This document shows, one piece after another, positions 1 to 9,155 of a stretch of DNA of 64,000 nucleotides. The stretch spans positions 139,952 to 203,951 of the forward strand of contig JAPPFL010000027.1 of NCBI GenBank assembly GCA_028823855.1, given 5' to 3'. The position numbers and the translations under genes were made by a program. Numbering within the stretch: the first letter of the stretch is position 1; every line of letters begins with the position of its first letter. The notes under the pieces were generated by a model that was given only the letters and a program-made list of their open reading frames with translations, did not search any database and was not told where the DNA came from. The DNA is from Albidovulum sp. Lineage in GTDB: Bacteria > Pseudomonadota > Alphaproteobacteria > Rhodobacterales > Rhodobacteraceae.

Positions 1-2
1 CG

Positions 3-293
3 CCCGACAGCTTCGTGCCGGGCGACAAAGCCTATGACGCCGAATGGATCAGGGCGACGATCGAAGCCCGGGAAGCCGTGGCAATCATCCCCGACCGCAG
101 CACAGCCAACGCGCGCCACGCTTTCAGCCCGGCGCTCTACCGTCTGCGAAACCGGGTCGAGCGCTTCTTCAATAAACTCAAGCACTTCCGGCGCATCGCC
201 ACCCGCTACGAAAAACTCGCCGCCAATTTCCTCGCCATGATCAAAATCGCCACAATCAGACTCTGGCTGCGATTTTATGAGTCCACGACCTAG
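3..293 (+). CDS. IS5-family transposase, C-terminal part (cut by window start)
   Basis: This is the C-terminal end of a DDE transposase. The frame is open from base 3, before the first possible start (GTG at 15), so the gene begins outside the window. About 97 residues are visible. They contain the IS5-type block with the final catalytic Glu region (RNRVERFFNKLKHFRRIATR, then YEKLAANFLAMIKIA), which is typical of the IS427/IS1031-like part of the IS5 family. The stop is TAG at 291-293. Whether the element is complete cannot be judged, because its left part and terminal inverted repeat lie upstream. It marks the left edge of an accessory block that ends at an IS630 remnant near 12.6 kb. Confidence 0.85.
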   Translation, partial: PDSFVPGDKAYDAEWIRATIEAREAVAIIPDRSTANARHAFSPALYRLRNRVERFFNKLKHFRRIATRYEKLAANFLAMIKIATIRLWLRFYESTT

Positions 294-777
294 TTCGAGA
301 CCTCCATGCAGGCTGGTGAACGCTCCGACTGGCTGTTCAATTTATGGCAACCGAATTGCCGGTTTTGCTAGTCAAACGATTCGACTTGCAATCCGGCGGA
401 GTCCGCGATTGGCGCTGGATATCCGGAAACCGATGCGGCACTGCGAAATTATCAGACCAACTCGAGCAATAGATCTTGCCGTGCCCGTTACAATCGAACA
501 GGGACGATCTCGCAAGTCCGAAGAAACTATGCCCGCCGTTTCAAGTCGCCGCTGACAGCGTCAAAGCGTTGAGGCGAACGACGAACTGTCCTCCTCGCTA
601 GATGAATTGGATTTTCTTTCCGAATGAAGAGAACCGCTCCACATTCTCGTCTTTCAGTGAGGAGAACCATGTACATTTGGGAACGACCGGGATAGTTCAA
701 GCGATTTAGGTACAGCTGAAAATTCCTTAAGCCTCTCGCCACCACGCGCCTCAAGCAAGGCCGACTCCTCGGATGCA
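294..777. other. gene-free stretch
   Basis: About 480 bases between the IS5 remnant and the Fic pseudogene. The open frames here show no family resemblance. The right end of the IS element (inverted repeat and target duplication) should lie just after 293, but no clear repeat could be recognised without its left partner. Confidence 0.5.
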
Positions 778-1626
778 TGGAATGGCCCCGGCTTCGGCTT
801 GGAGGCTTAGGCCCGGCTCAGAGAGCTCACGGAAGACATCGTCAAGAGTTCCGTGATCGAGGGCGAGTATCTCGACCGCAACGAAGTGCGATCCTCTGTC
901 GCGATCCGCTTAGGCATACCCGAGGTCGAAATAGTACCGGTTGACCGACGAACCGACGACGTTTTTGAAATGATGCTCAATGCAGTGGAGAGCCATAACG
1001 CATTTCTGACGCCCGAACGATTGTTCCGCTGGCAGGCGGCGCTGTTCCCAACCGGCCATTCAGGACTTCAAATGGTCAATACGGTCGCATGGCGAAACGA
1101 CGCGCACCGGCCTCGCGCATCTCTGGTTCACAACAATCCACCCCTACGAGGACGGCAACGGACGCGTTGCGCGCGCGATCGCCGATCAGGCTCTGGCACA
1201 GTCGGAGGACTCTGGACAACGCATCTACAGCGTATCGAGTCGGATCCGGAAGGAAAGGTCAGCATATTACGACGCGCTCGAACTCTCGCAGCAAGGCGCC
1301 CTCTTGTTGCCGACTGGCTGGTCTGGTTCCTCGGCTGCTTTTCGAGCGCGATCGACGGCACCGACGAAACGCTCGGCAAATTTCTGCTCAAGACCGACTT
1401 CTGGCAGCGCTTTGCCCTTGAGCCCTTCACAAAAAGACAGAAAAAAGTGCCAACAGGATTCTCGATGGATTCGAAGGCAAGCTAACGGAAAAGAAACGAG
1501 CCGCGGTCGGCAAGTGTTTGATTCCGACGGCTCAGCGAAATTTATGAATTGTCAAAGCGCAACATCCTTCGCCGCAGTCCAGGCGGAAGCAAGAATACAT
1601 GTTATGAACTGGAGACGACGGCATGA
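778..1626 (+). pseudogene. Fic family AMPylase/DUF4172-type protein, decayed
   Basis: This is a broken Fic-domain gene. Live Fic proteins of this type transfer AMP from ATP to target proteins. Residues resembling the family appear in several frames in the correct order: FGLEA, then a TAG at 808-810 where a Gln codon is expected, then ELTEDIVKSSVIEGEYLDRN, then the PERLFRWQAALFPTGHSG block. After about 1095 there is a jump to another frame with AHLWFTTIHPYEDGNGRVAR (the HPxxDGNGR catalytic motif), then DWLVWFLGCF in a further frame. The C-terminal winged-helix part (ANRILDGFEGKLTEKKRA, then IYELSKRNILRRSPGG) ends at the TGA at 1624-1626. About 60 residues between the substrate-flap region and the Fic motif are missing, so there is an internal deletion besides the nonsense mutation and several frameshifts. 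No function is expected. Confidence 0.85.
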
Positions 1627-2521
1627 GCGAGTTGGCCGTTTGAATGCCTTCGTGCACGGCAACGCGGCGCTACGTGCCTTTTCTTGCCGAACCTCGGCTG
1701 CTTTGGTGCCGGGAAATTTGGAAATGGCTTGCACACCGCAGATAACCCTGATGCGTGAATGGTGAAGGGATGAATGAGACACTTATTCTATATTTCGCGA
1801 TGTCAGTCACATTCGCGCGCATTTCGCTATCCGCAACAAACAAACGAACAAACATGTCTGGCGAGATGCCAATATTGTAAGTCGTGCAAACTCTTGAACT
1901 TGAGGGTTCGAATGCACGCTTGGGAATGGCATACAGCCTAGCGAGAAGCGTTAGCCCTGGTCCGGAAGCCCCCAGCATGAAAAGTTCGGAACGGCCGATC
2001 CCGCGGAGCCTAGGCCACAGAGGCGCGCGCATAACGCAGCCGGCCGGGATCATGCAGCGTCCGGGCATGGTGCGATCCGCGAGGATAGAACGGAAGCTCG
2101 TTGCCGCTGTATACGACGAATGGGCTCGCACAGGGGATTCAAGAGATGCGAAAGTCGGCAAGTGCCGCGATTGCGACGACCGCTTGGTCGCGCATGCGAC
2201 TAGTCTGAACTTCAACTAGAATCAAAGCGGAACAAACGAGCGCTACCCGTTGAATGCATTAGATTTTTTCTCGAAAGTGCGGCTCCATGCCTAGACTCCT
2301 GTTGCCATAAAAATATTCATTTTGCTATCGTACAGCATTTTTAAACAGGCTATAGCCGATTCGAATTTGTTGCCATGCGAGAATTTGAAGTGGCTCCCGG
2401 CGTCGACGCCATCCCGAACAGAAGTTCGCGTCCGAAGATCCTCCTTCGCGAGGCCTGGCGCGAAGGAACCCGGACCACGCGGCGGATGCGCTCGACCAAG
2501 CAAAGTGGGATTCTTGGCGGC
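1627..2521. other. gene-free stretch between Fic pseudogene and DUF917 gene
   Basis: About 900 bases. The longest open frame (minus, 1670-2215, 181 codons) has no recognisable motif and a composition typical of chance frames in G+C-rich DNA. No RNA gene or terminator is evident. It may hold more decayed sequence. Confidence 0.5.
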
Positions 2522-3601
2522 TCATCGAAGCGGAGAAAATTGTTCTTTTATACCAAAGGCCTCCGGCCCGAATTGGCGAAGTGCCGATTTGGTGCGCATG
2601 ATATCGGGAACGCCGACAGCCATCACCACCACGCGCTGACCATAACGCAAGGTCTCATTGGTTATAGGTAGCGCAGTTTCGGCATCCATGATCGTGATTA
2701 TATCCGGGACTAACGCCAAGGTTTCTTCTCCATGACGCGCGATGAGATTCTCGTTCTGGAAGATGACGCAGCATTTTCCTCCCGATCTCTTATCCTCACG
2801 GATGGTTACCTCGCCGAGTGTAAAGCCCCGGTCCGTCTTGCGGTCGACATCGACCACCTTGCCTTCGAAAATCCGACGTGCCACCGAGTAGTTGGTTGTC
2901 GGCAGAAAGGATTCGAGTTCCTCAAACGGGTCCTTTTTTTCTGGCACCGCTCGCCGGATAATCTTGCCTATCCGGTGGGCTAGCGTCAGCGTGTGCTTTA
3001 TTGCGGTGGACTTTACCTGTTTTCCGTTCATCGGGTAATTTGCGAAATAGGCAGTTCCGCCCATACGAATCGTCAAGCCGCGGGCGAGCCATTCCATCTG
3101 GTGGTTGTCCTCGGTGAGTATCGTCGCCACATCGCCTTTTTCGTCGGATATGCCGAGCGGCGTGCCTCTTACTCCATTAATTGCGAAAGTTTCCATCTGA
3201 AGTTCCGGAAAAGCGCGGCCTTGACCGTCGGCATCGATGACTGGAATGCCAAGCCGTGCGCCAACGTATAGCGGAATCGTCGAGTTGATCCCGCCGACTT
3301 CGGTTGGCATTGTCGCGTCGGCCTTGCGGCCGAGTTGGGCTTCGACGGCACGTAGCGCACGGATAGGTTCGTCCCCCGACGGCAGCTTTTCCAAAAGCAC
3401 TGTGGGCGCGCCCATCATCGCGGTCGGAATAATCAACCCGCCCTCGTCCAACGTGTCGGGATCGACGATTTCGACCTGACGCTTTTCTTCCAGCACCTTC
3501 TTGACCATCAACCCGCCGATATATGGGTCGCCGCCGCCGCCGGCCCCCAGGAATGAAGCACCTACGCACAGATCGTCTATGTCCTCGATTCGGAATTTCA
3601 T
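2522..3601 (-). CDS. DUF917 family protein (hydantoinase-associated)
   Basis: A 359-residue DUF917 family protein, a normal length for the family. The N-terminus contains the glycine-rich ASFLGAGGGGDPYIG segment (about residues 14-28), which marks the family. A second conserved block (GGINSTIPLYVGARLGIPVI) follows near residue 105. DUF917 proteins usually sit next to hydantoinase/oxoprolinase-family ATPases, as here: the neighbour's stop is 11 bases upstream and GAAAGG precedes the ATG. This is the last gene of the minus-strand array. The reaction is not known. By context it acts with the upstream gene on a cyclic amide, lactam or similar substrate in the cytoplasm. No signal peptide or membrane segment is seen. 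Confidence 0.88.
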   Translation of the reverse strand: MKFRIEDIDDLCVGASFLGAGGGGDPYIGGLMVKKVLEEKRQVEIVDPDTLDEGGLIIPTAMMGAPTVLLEKLPSGDEPIRALRAVEAQLGRKADATMPTEVGGINSTIPLYVGARLGIPVIDADGQGRAFPELQMETFAINGVRGTPLGISDEKGDVATILTEDNHQMEWLARGLTIRMGGTAYFANYPMNGKQVKSTAIKHTLTLAHRIGKIIRRAVPEKKDPFEELESFLPTTNYSVARRIFEGKVVDVDRKTDRGFTLGEVTIREDKRSGGKCCVIFQNENLIARHGEETLALVPDIITIMDAETALPITNETLRYGQRVVVMAVGVPDIMRTKSALRQFGPEAFGIKEQFSPLR

Positions 3602-3612
3602 GGCCGCCTTTC

Positions 3613-5151
3613 TCAGATCGGCAGATCGCCGACCGCTTTCACGCGTAACCGCGTCGGGTTGCCGGGCAAGTAGCTGATCGGAACCTGTTCAACGTCAATG
3701 ATTTCGACGCTGTCTTCAACTGCCCCCGCGTTTACAGCATTGCGCTTTGCTTCCTCCCTTGCGTCGTCGAGCACCTTTTCGCGGTTGTTCCCTACTATGA
3801 CGATCACTCGCTCGCACTCCCCGGAGACCTGAGCGATAGCGGCGCCAACCGCGTTGGCGACCGAAGAATATTTTGGCCGAACAACGCCGGACATGGCACG
3901 CACGTCCCAGTCAACAAGTATGGAACCACCGCCCACGACTAGGAATGGCAAATCACGAGGGTCGGTTTTCATCTTTTCGACATTCGCATCCAGGATCGCT
4001 CGCATTCTCCCACGTGCCGCGACAATTGTGCTCTTGGGCACATGGCTCACGAGACCGGAATTACCGACCTCCGCCCATCCACCGGCGACAGCAATATCGG
4101 TTGCAGTAAGCGTGTCGCCGCCAAAACATAGGGCGCGCCTGGTTAATTCAAATCCGACTGAGTCCGGGCCTACCAGTTCCCCGCAATTGCGCACGATCGA
4201 ACCGCCACCGAACCCGACCGCCAGCACGGCAGGCATCCGAAAATTGGTCTTCACGCCTCCTACATCGACAAAGTGTGTAGACTGGCTTGGAAAACCGTTG
4301 CGCAGCATTCCGATATCCGTGGTGGTTCCCCCGATATCGGCGACCATAGCGTTGTCAATTCGTGCCAGATGCACAGCACCGCGCATAGAATTAGTGGGCC
4401 CTGAAGCAAAGGTCAGGACCGGGTATCGTTCCGCTGTCCTAGCTTGCATCAGCGTACCGTCGTTTTGCGAAATATAAAGCGGCACATCCAAGCCCAGTTC
4501 GATGAGGGCACGGTGGAAACCCTCGACAACACGTCGCGCCAGCACTACGAGCGACGCATTGATAATCGTGGAGTTTTCCCTCGGTAGCAGGCCAAATTGC
4601 CCAAGTTCCCCCGACAGGGAAACGGCCATGTCGGGACATTCGTCGAGGATGATTTCGGCAGCGCGACTTTCCATCATGCCGTTGATCGGCGCGAACACCG
4701 AGGTTACGGCAACCGACTCGATTCCCGCCTGCTTCATGCCGCGGGCAGCTTTGGCCACGGCTGTTTCATCGAGCGGTGCAATCTCGCGACCATCATACTC
4801 ATAACCGCCGCGAACCTGATGGACGTGGCCGCCGATCGACTTGACGAGGTCTGGCGGCCAGTCGGTGAGCGGCGCGACAGCCGAAGCGGCGGGCAGGGCA
4901 AGTCGGACTATTCCGACCGGTAGGAGCGAACGTCGCTCAATCACCGCATTCGTGAACTGTGTCGTGCCGATCATAACGCAATCAACTTGGTCCGGCGTTG
5001 TGCCCGCAATCTCTTTGGCCGCGCGGATGGCGGTAACGATTCCGGAATAAACGTCCGGCGTTGTGGGCGTTTTCTTCCATCCAAGAACGCCGTCGGATCC
5101 CAGGACGACCGCATCCGTATTGGTGCCGCCGACATCAACGCCGATTTTCAT
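3613..5151 (-). CDS. hydantoinase/oxoprolinase (HyuA-like) family protein, short form
   Basis: A 512-residue member of the hydantoinase A/oxoprolinase superfamily, with an ASKHA-type ATPase fold. The N-terminal phosphate-binding motif GVDVGGTNTDAV is at residues 4-15 and a second one, ADIGGTTTDIGML, at about 271-283. Family enzymes open cyclic amides (hydantoins, 5-oxoproline) in an ATP-dependent way. Full HyuA/OxpA proteins are near 680-700 residues. The roughly 510-residue form here is the one usually paired with DUF917 and lacks the long C-terminal region. No HyuB partner is present in the window, so the substrate cannot be inferred from a HyuA-HyuB pair. It lies 24 bases after the ABC ATPase gene in the same operon. 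Confidence 0.88.
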   Translation of the reverse strand: MKIGVDVGGTNTDAVVLGSDGVLGWKKTPTTPDVYSGIVTAIRAAKEIAGTTPDQVDCVMIGTTQFTNAVIERRSLLPVGIVRLALPAASAVAPLTDWPPDLVKSIGGHVHQVRGGYEYDGREIAPLDETAVAKAARGMKQAGIESVAVTSVFAPINGMMESRAAEIILDECPDMAVSLSGELGQFGLLPRENSTIINASLVVLARRVVEGFHRALIELGLDVPLYISQNDGTLMQARTAERYPVLTFASGPTNSMRGAVHLARIDNAMVADIGGTTTDIGMLRNGFPSQSTHFVDVGGVKTNFRMPAVLAVGFGGGSIVRNCGELVGPDSVGFELTRRALCFGGDTLTATDIAVAGGWAEVGNSGLVSHVPKSTIVAARGRMRAILDANVEKMKTDPRDLPFLVVGGGSILVDWDVRAMSGVVRPKYSSVANAVGAAIAQVSGECERVIVIVGNNREKVLDDAREEAKRNAVNAGAVEDSVEIIDVEQVPISYLPGNPTRLRVKAVGDLPI

Positions 5152-5175
5152 TTCGATTCTCCTGCGGGCTGCAGG

Positions 5176-6249
5176 TCAGGGCACCACGGCACCGCTCTCG
5201 GAATTCCAATAAAGGTCTACTTTGTCGCCGGGTTCCAGTCTGGCCAATTCGGGTCGATTGGGAATTTCGGCGGTAACTTCGTGAATCCCGGCGCGAACTC
5301 TGTAGCGCCGCAACGAGCCCTGATAAATTTCATCGATGACCTCGCCGCTCAGATAGGGCGTCTCGCCTTCGTCAGACGGCGTGAGCCTGAGCACTTCCGG
5401 TCGCAAGAGCAGCCCGATGCTGTCGCCAACGGCAACTTTCGCGTTGGAAGGTATCCGTGACGGTACGACTGCGTTGCCGCCGAGATCTATCTGGCATGCC
5501 GTGCCGTCCATTGAGAGAATCCTCCCTGCGAGCAGGTTGGAATCACCGATGAACTCGGCGATAAAGCGCGAGACCGGGTTTTCGTAAATTTCGACCGGCG
5601 TGCCGATCTGGAGCATCCGGCCCGCGTTCATCACTGCGATTCGGTCGGACATCGTCAACGCTTCGGATTGGTCGTGGGTTACGTAAATCGTCGATATTCC
5701 GACCGACTTCTGGATATCCTTGATCCAGTATTTCATCTCTTCGCGCATCTTTTTGTCGAGTGCCGAAAGCGGTTCGTCCAAGAGAAGGATTTCCGGTTCA
5801 ACGACCAGAACGCGGGCAAGCGCCACGCGCTGCTTTTGACCGCCGGACAGTTCGCGCTCGAACCGCGACTCGTAACCCGCCAGTCCGACCTGCTCCAGCG
5901 CCTCTCCGACCTTGCGCCTGATTTCCGCCTTTTTCTCCCCGCGCTCAATCAACCCGAAGGCGATGTTGTCGTAAACATTCATATGCGGAAAAATCGCATA
6001 ATTCTGAAACACAATGCCGATTCCCCTCGCCTCCGGCGGAAGATCGGTTATGTCACGGCCATGAACTTTGATACGCCCGGTGGTTGGAGTCAGAAATCCC
6101 GCGAGCATTCTAAGCGTCGTGGTTTTTCCGCAACCGGACGGTCCCAGAAGGGAGAAAAATTCGCCCTGCTCGACGGCGAAATTCAGTTCTTCGACGGCAA
6201 CTGTCTTTCCAAATGTTTTGGAAACTCTATGAAACTCGACAAATGACAT
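5176..6249 (-). CDS. ABC transporter ATP-binding protein, spermidine/putrescine (PotA) type
   Basis: A 357-residue ATPase of the PotA/FbpC type that powers the importer formed with the two permeases and binding protein upstream. Walker A GPSGCGKT is at 36-43, the Q-loop FQN near 81-83, signature LSGGQ at 134-138 and Walker B ILLLDEP at 154-160, followed by the D-loop SALD. The C-terminal ~80 residues form the TOBE-type regulatory domain expected of this subfamily. It acts at the inner face of the membrane. It follows the binding-protein gene after a 54-base gap that contains a perfect 24-base palindrome, and precedes the HyuA-like gene by 24 bases. Confidence 0.92.
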   Translation of the reverse strand: MSFVEFHRVSKTFGKTVAVEELNFAVEQGEFFSLLGPSGCGKTTTLRMLAGFLTPTTGRIKVHGRDITDLPPEARGIGIVFQNYAIFPHMNVYDNIAFGLIERGEKKAEIRRKVGEALEQVGLAGYESRFERELSGGQKQRVALARVLVVEPEILLLDEPLSALDKKMREEMKYWIKDIQKSVGISTIYVTHDQSEALTMSDRIAVMNAGRMLQIGTPVEIYENPVSRFIAEFIGDSNLLAGRILSMDGTACQIDLGGNAVVPSRIPSNAKVAVGDSIGLLLRPEVLRLTPSDEGETPYLSGEVIDEIYQGSLRRYRVRAGIHEVTAEIPNRPELARLEPGDKVDLYWNSESGAVVP

Positions 6250-6271
6250 TTTCTTGCCTGTCAGCCAAAGG

Positions 6272-6295
6272 GCGGGCCGGGCATGCCCGGCCCGC
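6272..6295 (-). other. perfect palindrome / stem-loop after binding-protein gene
   Basis: A 24-base perfect inverted repeat, left arm GCGGGCCGGGCA, lies in the gap between the solute-binding-protein stop (6304) and the ATPase start (6249). Read along the operon strand it has no trailing T-run, so it is better read as an RNA-stabilising or attenuating intercistronic hairpin than as a full terminator. On the opposite strand it is followed by a T-rich stretch, but no plus-strand gene enters it. Confidence 0.7.
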
Positions 6296-6303
6296 TTGAT
6301 TTT

Positions 6304-7410
6304 TTAGAGACCGAATATCTGGTTCAGTCGATCAGTGATATCAAGCTTGTTCTCGACGAAAAAGTCCCAGTCTGGCACCCAAAAATCCTCGACCGCATCG
6401 GCCGTGTTCTTGACGCCGGCCTCTGCCAGCGGCGCCGTGATCGACGCTTTGGCGTTGGTAGGCCGCCACATGAATTCGTCACCGAATGCATTCAGGAACT
6501 GAGCACCCAGCGTGCGATTCAGTAGTGCGAATGCAAGTTTCTTTTGCATCGGGTCGGAATATCTGCTGATGGTCTTGGTCTGTGTAAGAATCGGTCGACT
6601 GTCCCAGAGCCAAACATCCATCGGCACGCCCTTGCGCTTCAGCGATAGTGCCTCGCCTTCGATGTGCACGGCAATATCCACCTCGCCTCGCTCTATAAGC
6701 GACAGCATATTGAAGGTGAACTCTGAGACCTTCATAGGCATAGCGTCTTCCAGCGCCTGAAAAGCGGCACTCATATCGTACTGATCCGTTCCGAATTCCT
6801 GCGCCGTGGCCATGAAGAACGCGTGCATCAGGCCGTTTTCAGTGCCGTAGGTGCCGCGCTTGTTGGCATAGCGGTCGTCCCAGAAATCACGGAAGCTGCT
6901 TGGTCCCGGACCGCTATCTGTGCGGTAGGCGTAAACATAGGGCATGTACGCCCATGTCACCCCCGCGCCGCTGGCAAAGGCGAAGCTCCAACAGTCGGCA
7001 GCGTTGGGCACATTCTCGCGGACCTCGTCGACGCTTAGGAAATAATCGCCAGCCTGCTTGGTCTGGGTCAGGTTCGGCAAGTTCCAGTTCGCAATGTCGA
7101 ATACAGGGTCTTGCGGGCCCTGGGTGACGAACTTCGGGAACCACGGGAACGAGCTATCCCAGTTGATTTTGCAGTTGAAGTCCTTCTCGAACTGGTCGGT
7201 CAGGGCCGATCGCACAAACTCTTCCCAGCCACCGCCCCACTCTCCGATATTGAGGGTCGCGCCGCCGGAATCGAAGACCTCGCCGTCATAGGACACGTCC
7301 TGTGCCCAGGCATGGTTGATAAATGGGGCCGAAACTGCGGCCGAGGCCCCCAGCGAGACGCCGCTCTTGAGCACTGAGCGGCGTGTCGGTTTTAGTGCCT
7401 TATATGTCAT
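6304..7410 (-). CDS. ABC transporter substrate-binding protein (PotD-like), Tat-exported
   Basis: A 368-residue periplasmic binding protein of the spermidine/putrescine-type group. The N-terminus has a twin-arginine signal (TRRSVLKSG, residues 9-17), a hydrophobic Ala-rich stretch, and a likely cleavage site near NHAWAQ. After it come the family blocks LNIGEWGGGWEEF and IAVHIEGEALSL. It should capture the importer's ligand in the periplasm and deliver it to the two permeases encoded upstream. The ligand is unknown; given the downstream HyuA-like and DUF917 genes it need not be a polyamine. The intercistronic palindrome immediately after the gene would favour higher expression of this subunit. 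Confidence 0.9.
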   Translation of the reverse strand: MTYKALKPTRRSVLKSGVSLGASAAVSAPFINHAWAQDVSYDGEVFDSGGATLNIGEWGGGWEEFVRSALTDQFEKDFNCKINWDSSFPWFPKFVTQGPQDPVFDIANWNLPNLTQTKQAGDYFLSVDEVRENVPNAADCWSFAFASGAGVTWAYMPYVYAYRTDSGPGPSSFRDFWDDRYANKRGTYGTENGLMHAFFMATAQEFGTDQYDMSAAFQALEDAMPMKVSEFTFNMLSLIERGEVDIAVHIEGEALSLKRKGVPMDVWLWDSRPILTQTKTISRYSDPMQKKLAFALLNRTLGAQFLNAFGDEFMWRPTNAKASITAPLAEAGVKNTADAVEDFWVPDWDFFVENKLDITDRLNQIFGL

Positions 7411-7443
7411 GACTAACTCCTTTTTCTCTAGGTGACATATGAT

Positions 7444-8250
7444 TTATGGTTGCTGCCGTTCCAGGAGCCGGCGAATATTCACCAGCCGGTTGGTCAGCAG
7501 TACCGATGCGGTCACGAGCGTAATTGCAAAGATGCCCGCGGCCGCCGCGGAAGGGTCGAACTGATACCGTAGCGAGTTATACATCGCGATCGGAAGCGGT
7601 TCGGAATTCGGCGCGGAAAGGAAGAGCGAAACCTCGAACTGGCCGAAACTGACGATAAAAGCAAAAATGCTTCCAGCCTGAATTCCTTGGCCGATATTGG
7701 GCAGCGTTATCCTCCTGAAAGCACGCCAGGGAGAAGAACCTAGCGAACGCGCAGCCTCTTCCAGCGAAATGTCGAAGGCAGCAAGCGCAGCGCCGACGGT
7801 GCCGATGACATAAGGCGTAGAGTAGAGGATGTGTCCGATCCAAAGGCCCCAAATCGTTCGGGAAATGCCCATGCCCGTAGAGATGTAAAAGGCAAAGAGC
7901 GCAAAACCGACGACGACTCCAGGTAGAACCACTGGCGAAAGGAAAAACGCCCGCATCGCGGCACGGCCGACGAACCGCGTGCGGCTTAGAAACAATGCCG
8001 CAGCAGTGCCGAGGACCGTGGCGACGATCATGGTCATTAGCGCCAGTTTGAATGAGAAGAAAAAAGCACTGAGGTACTTGTCGGACTGCAGAAAGGCGAC
8101 GACCCAGCGAAGCGACAGGCCCTGCGGCGGAAATGTCAAAAATTCGCCGGCGGTCAGACCGGCCAGTACGACGACTACAATTGGCAAGAGCATATAGGAA
8201 AAACCAGCGACGGCTAGCACGAGGATTAACAGCGGAATCCTTCGGCCCAT
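7444..8250 (-). CDS. ABC transporter permease, PotC-like
   Basis: A 268-residue inner-membrane permease with about six hydrophobic segments. The EAA loop that docks the ATPase reads EEAARSLGSSPWRAF in the C-terminal half. The frame is open up to 8529, but the first 93 codons of that longer frame overlap the upstream permease out of frame and look like antisense-type sequence (Cys- and Arg-rich, not hydrophobic). The start MGRRIPLL at 8250 gives the family's normal N-terminus and creates a TGATG stop/start overlap with the preceding permease, a sign of translational coupling. Part of the operon from the LuxR gene down to DUF917. Confidence 0.9.
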   Translation of the reverse strand: MGRRIPLLILVLAVAGFSYMLLPIVVVVLAGLTAGEFLTFPPQGLSLRWVVAFLQSDKYLSAFFFSFKLALMTMIVATVLGTAAALFLSRTRFVGRAAMRAFFLSPVVLPGVVVGFALFAFYISTGMGISRTIWGLWIGHILYSTPYVIGTVGAALAAFDISLEEAARSLGSSPWRAFRRITLPNIGQGIQAGSIFAFIVSFGQFEVSLFLSAPNSEPLPIAMYNSLRYQFDPSAAAAGIFAITLVTASVLLTNRLVNIRRLLERQQP

Positions 8251-9155
8251 CACGCAAGCCCTCCTGATCGGCGCGAACCGACATGCAAGTAGACTAGAAC
8301 CGCTCCCGCGCTCAAAAGAAAAAGGATAAAGGCGATCGAGGCGCCGAACTGAAACCGCGCAGATTCTGCGACTTGCTGAAAGATGTGGATGGGCAAAACC
8401 CCGACGCGGAATCCTCCCATTAGTGCCGGCACAATGTAGGACGAGATTGAAAGCGCAAAGACCAGCAGTGAGCCGGCAAGTATGCCGGGCATCGATGCAG
8501 GCAATATCACACGGACGAACGCGCGCCACCGCTTCGCCCCAAGGCTTCGAGCAGCTTCTTCCAGACTCGGGTCGATTCCGCGGATCACGCCGACGAGGGT
8601 CAAGATCATGAACGGTAGCGCGAATTGCACTAGGCCAGCGACTACGCCTCCGAAATTGTACATAAGTCGCACGGATGTTTCGGCTTGGATCAGCCCGACA
8701 AGGCGCAGCGCTTGGTTGATTAGCCCGTTGTCGCCGAGGATGACCATCATGCCGTACAGGCGGATGACCATATCGAGCTGCATTGCGGCCAGGACAATAA
8801 TCAACAGGAACGTGTTGCGTCCGGGATGCTCGGTTTTAGCGATGACGAACGCCATAGGGTATGCTATAATCAGCGTAATCAGTGAAACAACCCCAGCAAG
8901 CAGTACGGACCGTCCAGCTGCGGCCATGTAATTCGAGCGTGAAAAGAAACGGGTGTAGTTGTCGAGCGTCAACTCGGAAGTGAACCCGACTTGTCCGATG
9001 ATCTGAGGATTAAACGAGCTTGCGAACAAGAGCCCGACGGGGATAACAAAAAAGATAAGAAAGAATACAAGGAGCGGAGAAACCAGCAGCCATTTCATTT
9101 GGCGCCGGTAGCTGGAGTAGTGTCGTACCGGAAACCCGGTCCGATTCGTTGTCAT
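8250..9155 (-). CDS. ABC transporter permease, PotB-like
   Basis: A 301-residue inner-membrane permease. The N-terminal segment WLLVSPLLVFFLIFFVIPVG is the first membrane helix, and five or so others follow. The EAA loop is SLEEAARSLGAKRWRAF. The order PotB-like, PotC-like, PotD-like, PotA-like is that of polyamine/iron-type importers. It overlaps the racemase-family gene upstream by 4 bases and the PotC-like gene downstream by one base, so the three are probably translated together. Confidence 0.9.
   Translation of the reverse strand: MTTNRTGFPVRHYSSYRRQMKWLLVSPLLVFFLIFFVIPVGLLFASSFNPQIIGQVGFTSELTLDNYTRFFSRSNYMAAAGRSVLLAGVVSLITLIIAYPMAFVIAKTEHPGRNTFLLIIVLAAMQLDMVIRLYGMMVILGDNGLINQALRLVGLIQAETSVRLMYNFGGVVAGLVQFALPFMILTLVGVIRGIDPSLEEAARSLGAKRWRAFVRVILPASMPGILAGSLLVFALSISSYIVPALMGGFRVGVLPIHIFQQVAESARFQFGASIAFILFLLSAGAVLVYLHVGSRRSGGLA

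Noticed and set aside
1884-1930. GAGGGTTCGAATGC resembling a tRNA T-arm
   Set aside because: The flanking bases do not form a T-stem or acceptor stem, and no anticodon arm is present.
1670-2215. 181-codon minus-strand open frame
   Set aside because: No family resemblance, no ribosome-binding site, and composition like a chance frame.
8251-8529. In-frame N-terminal extension of the PotC-like permease (93 codons)
   Set aside because: It overlaps the upstream permease gene entirely, is Cys/Arg-rich and not hydrophobic, and the TGATG overlap supports the start at 8250.
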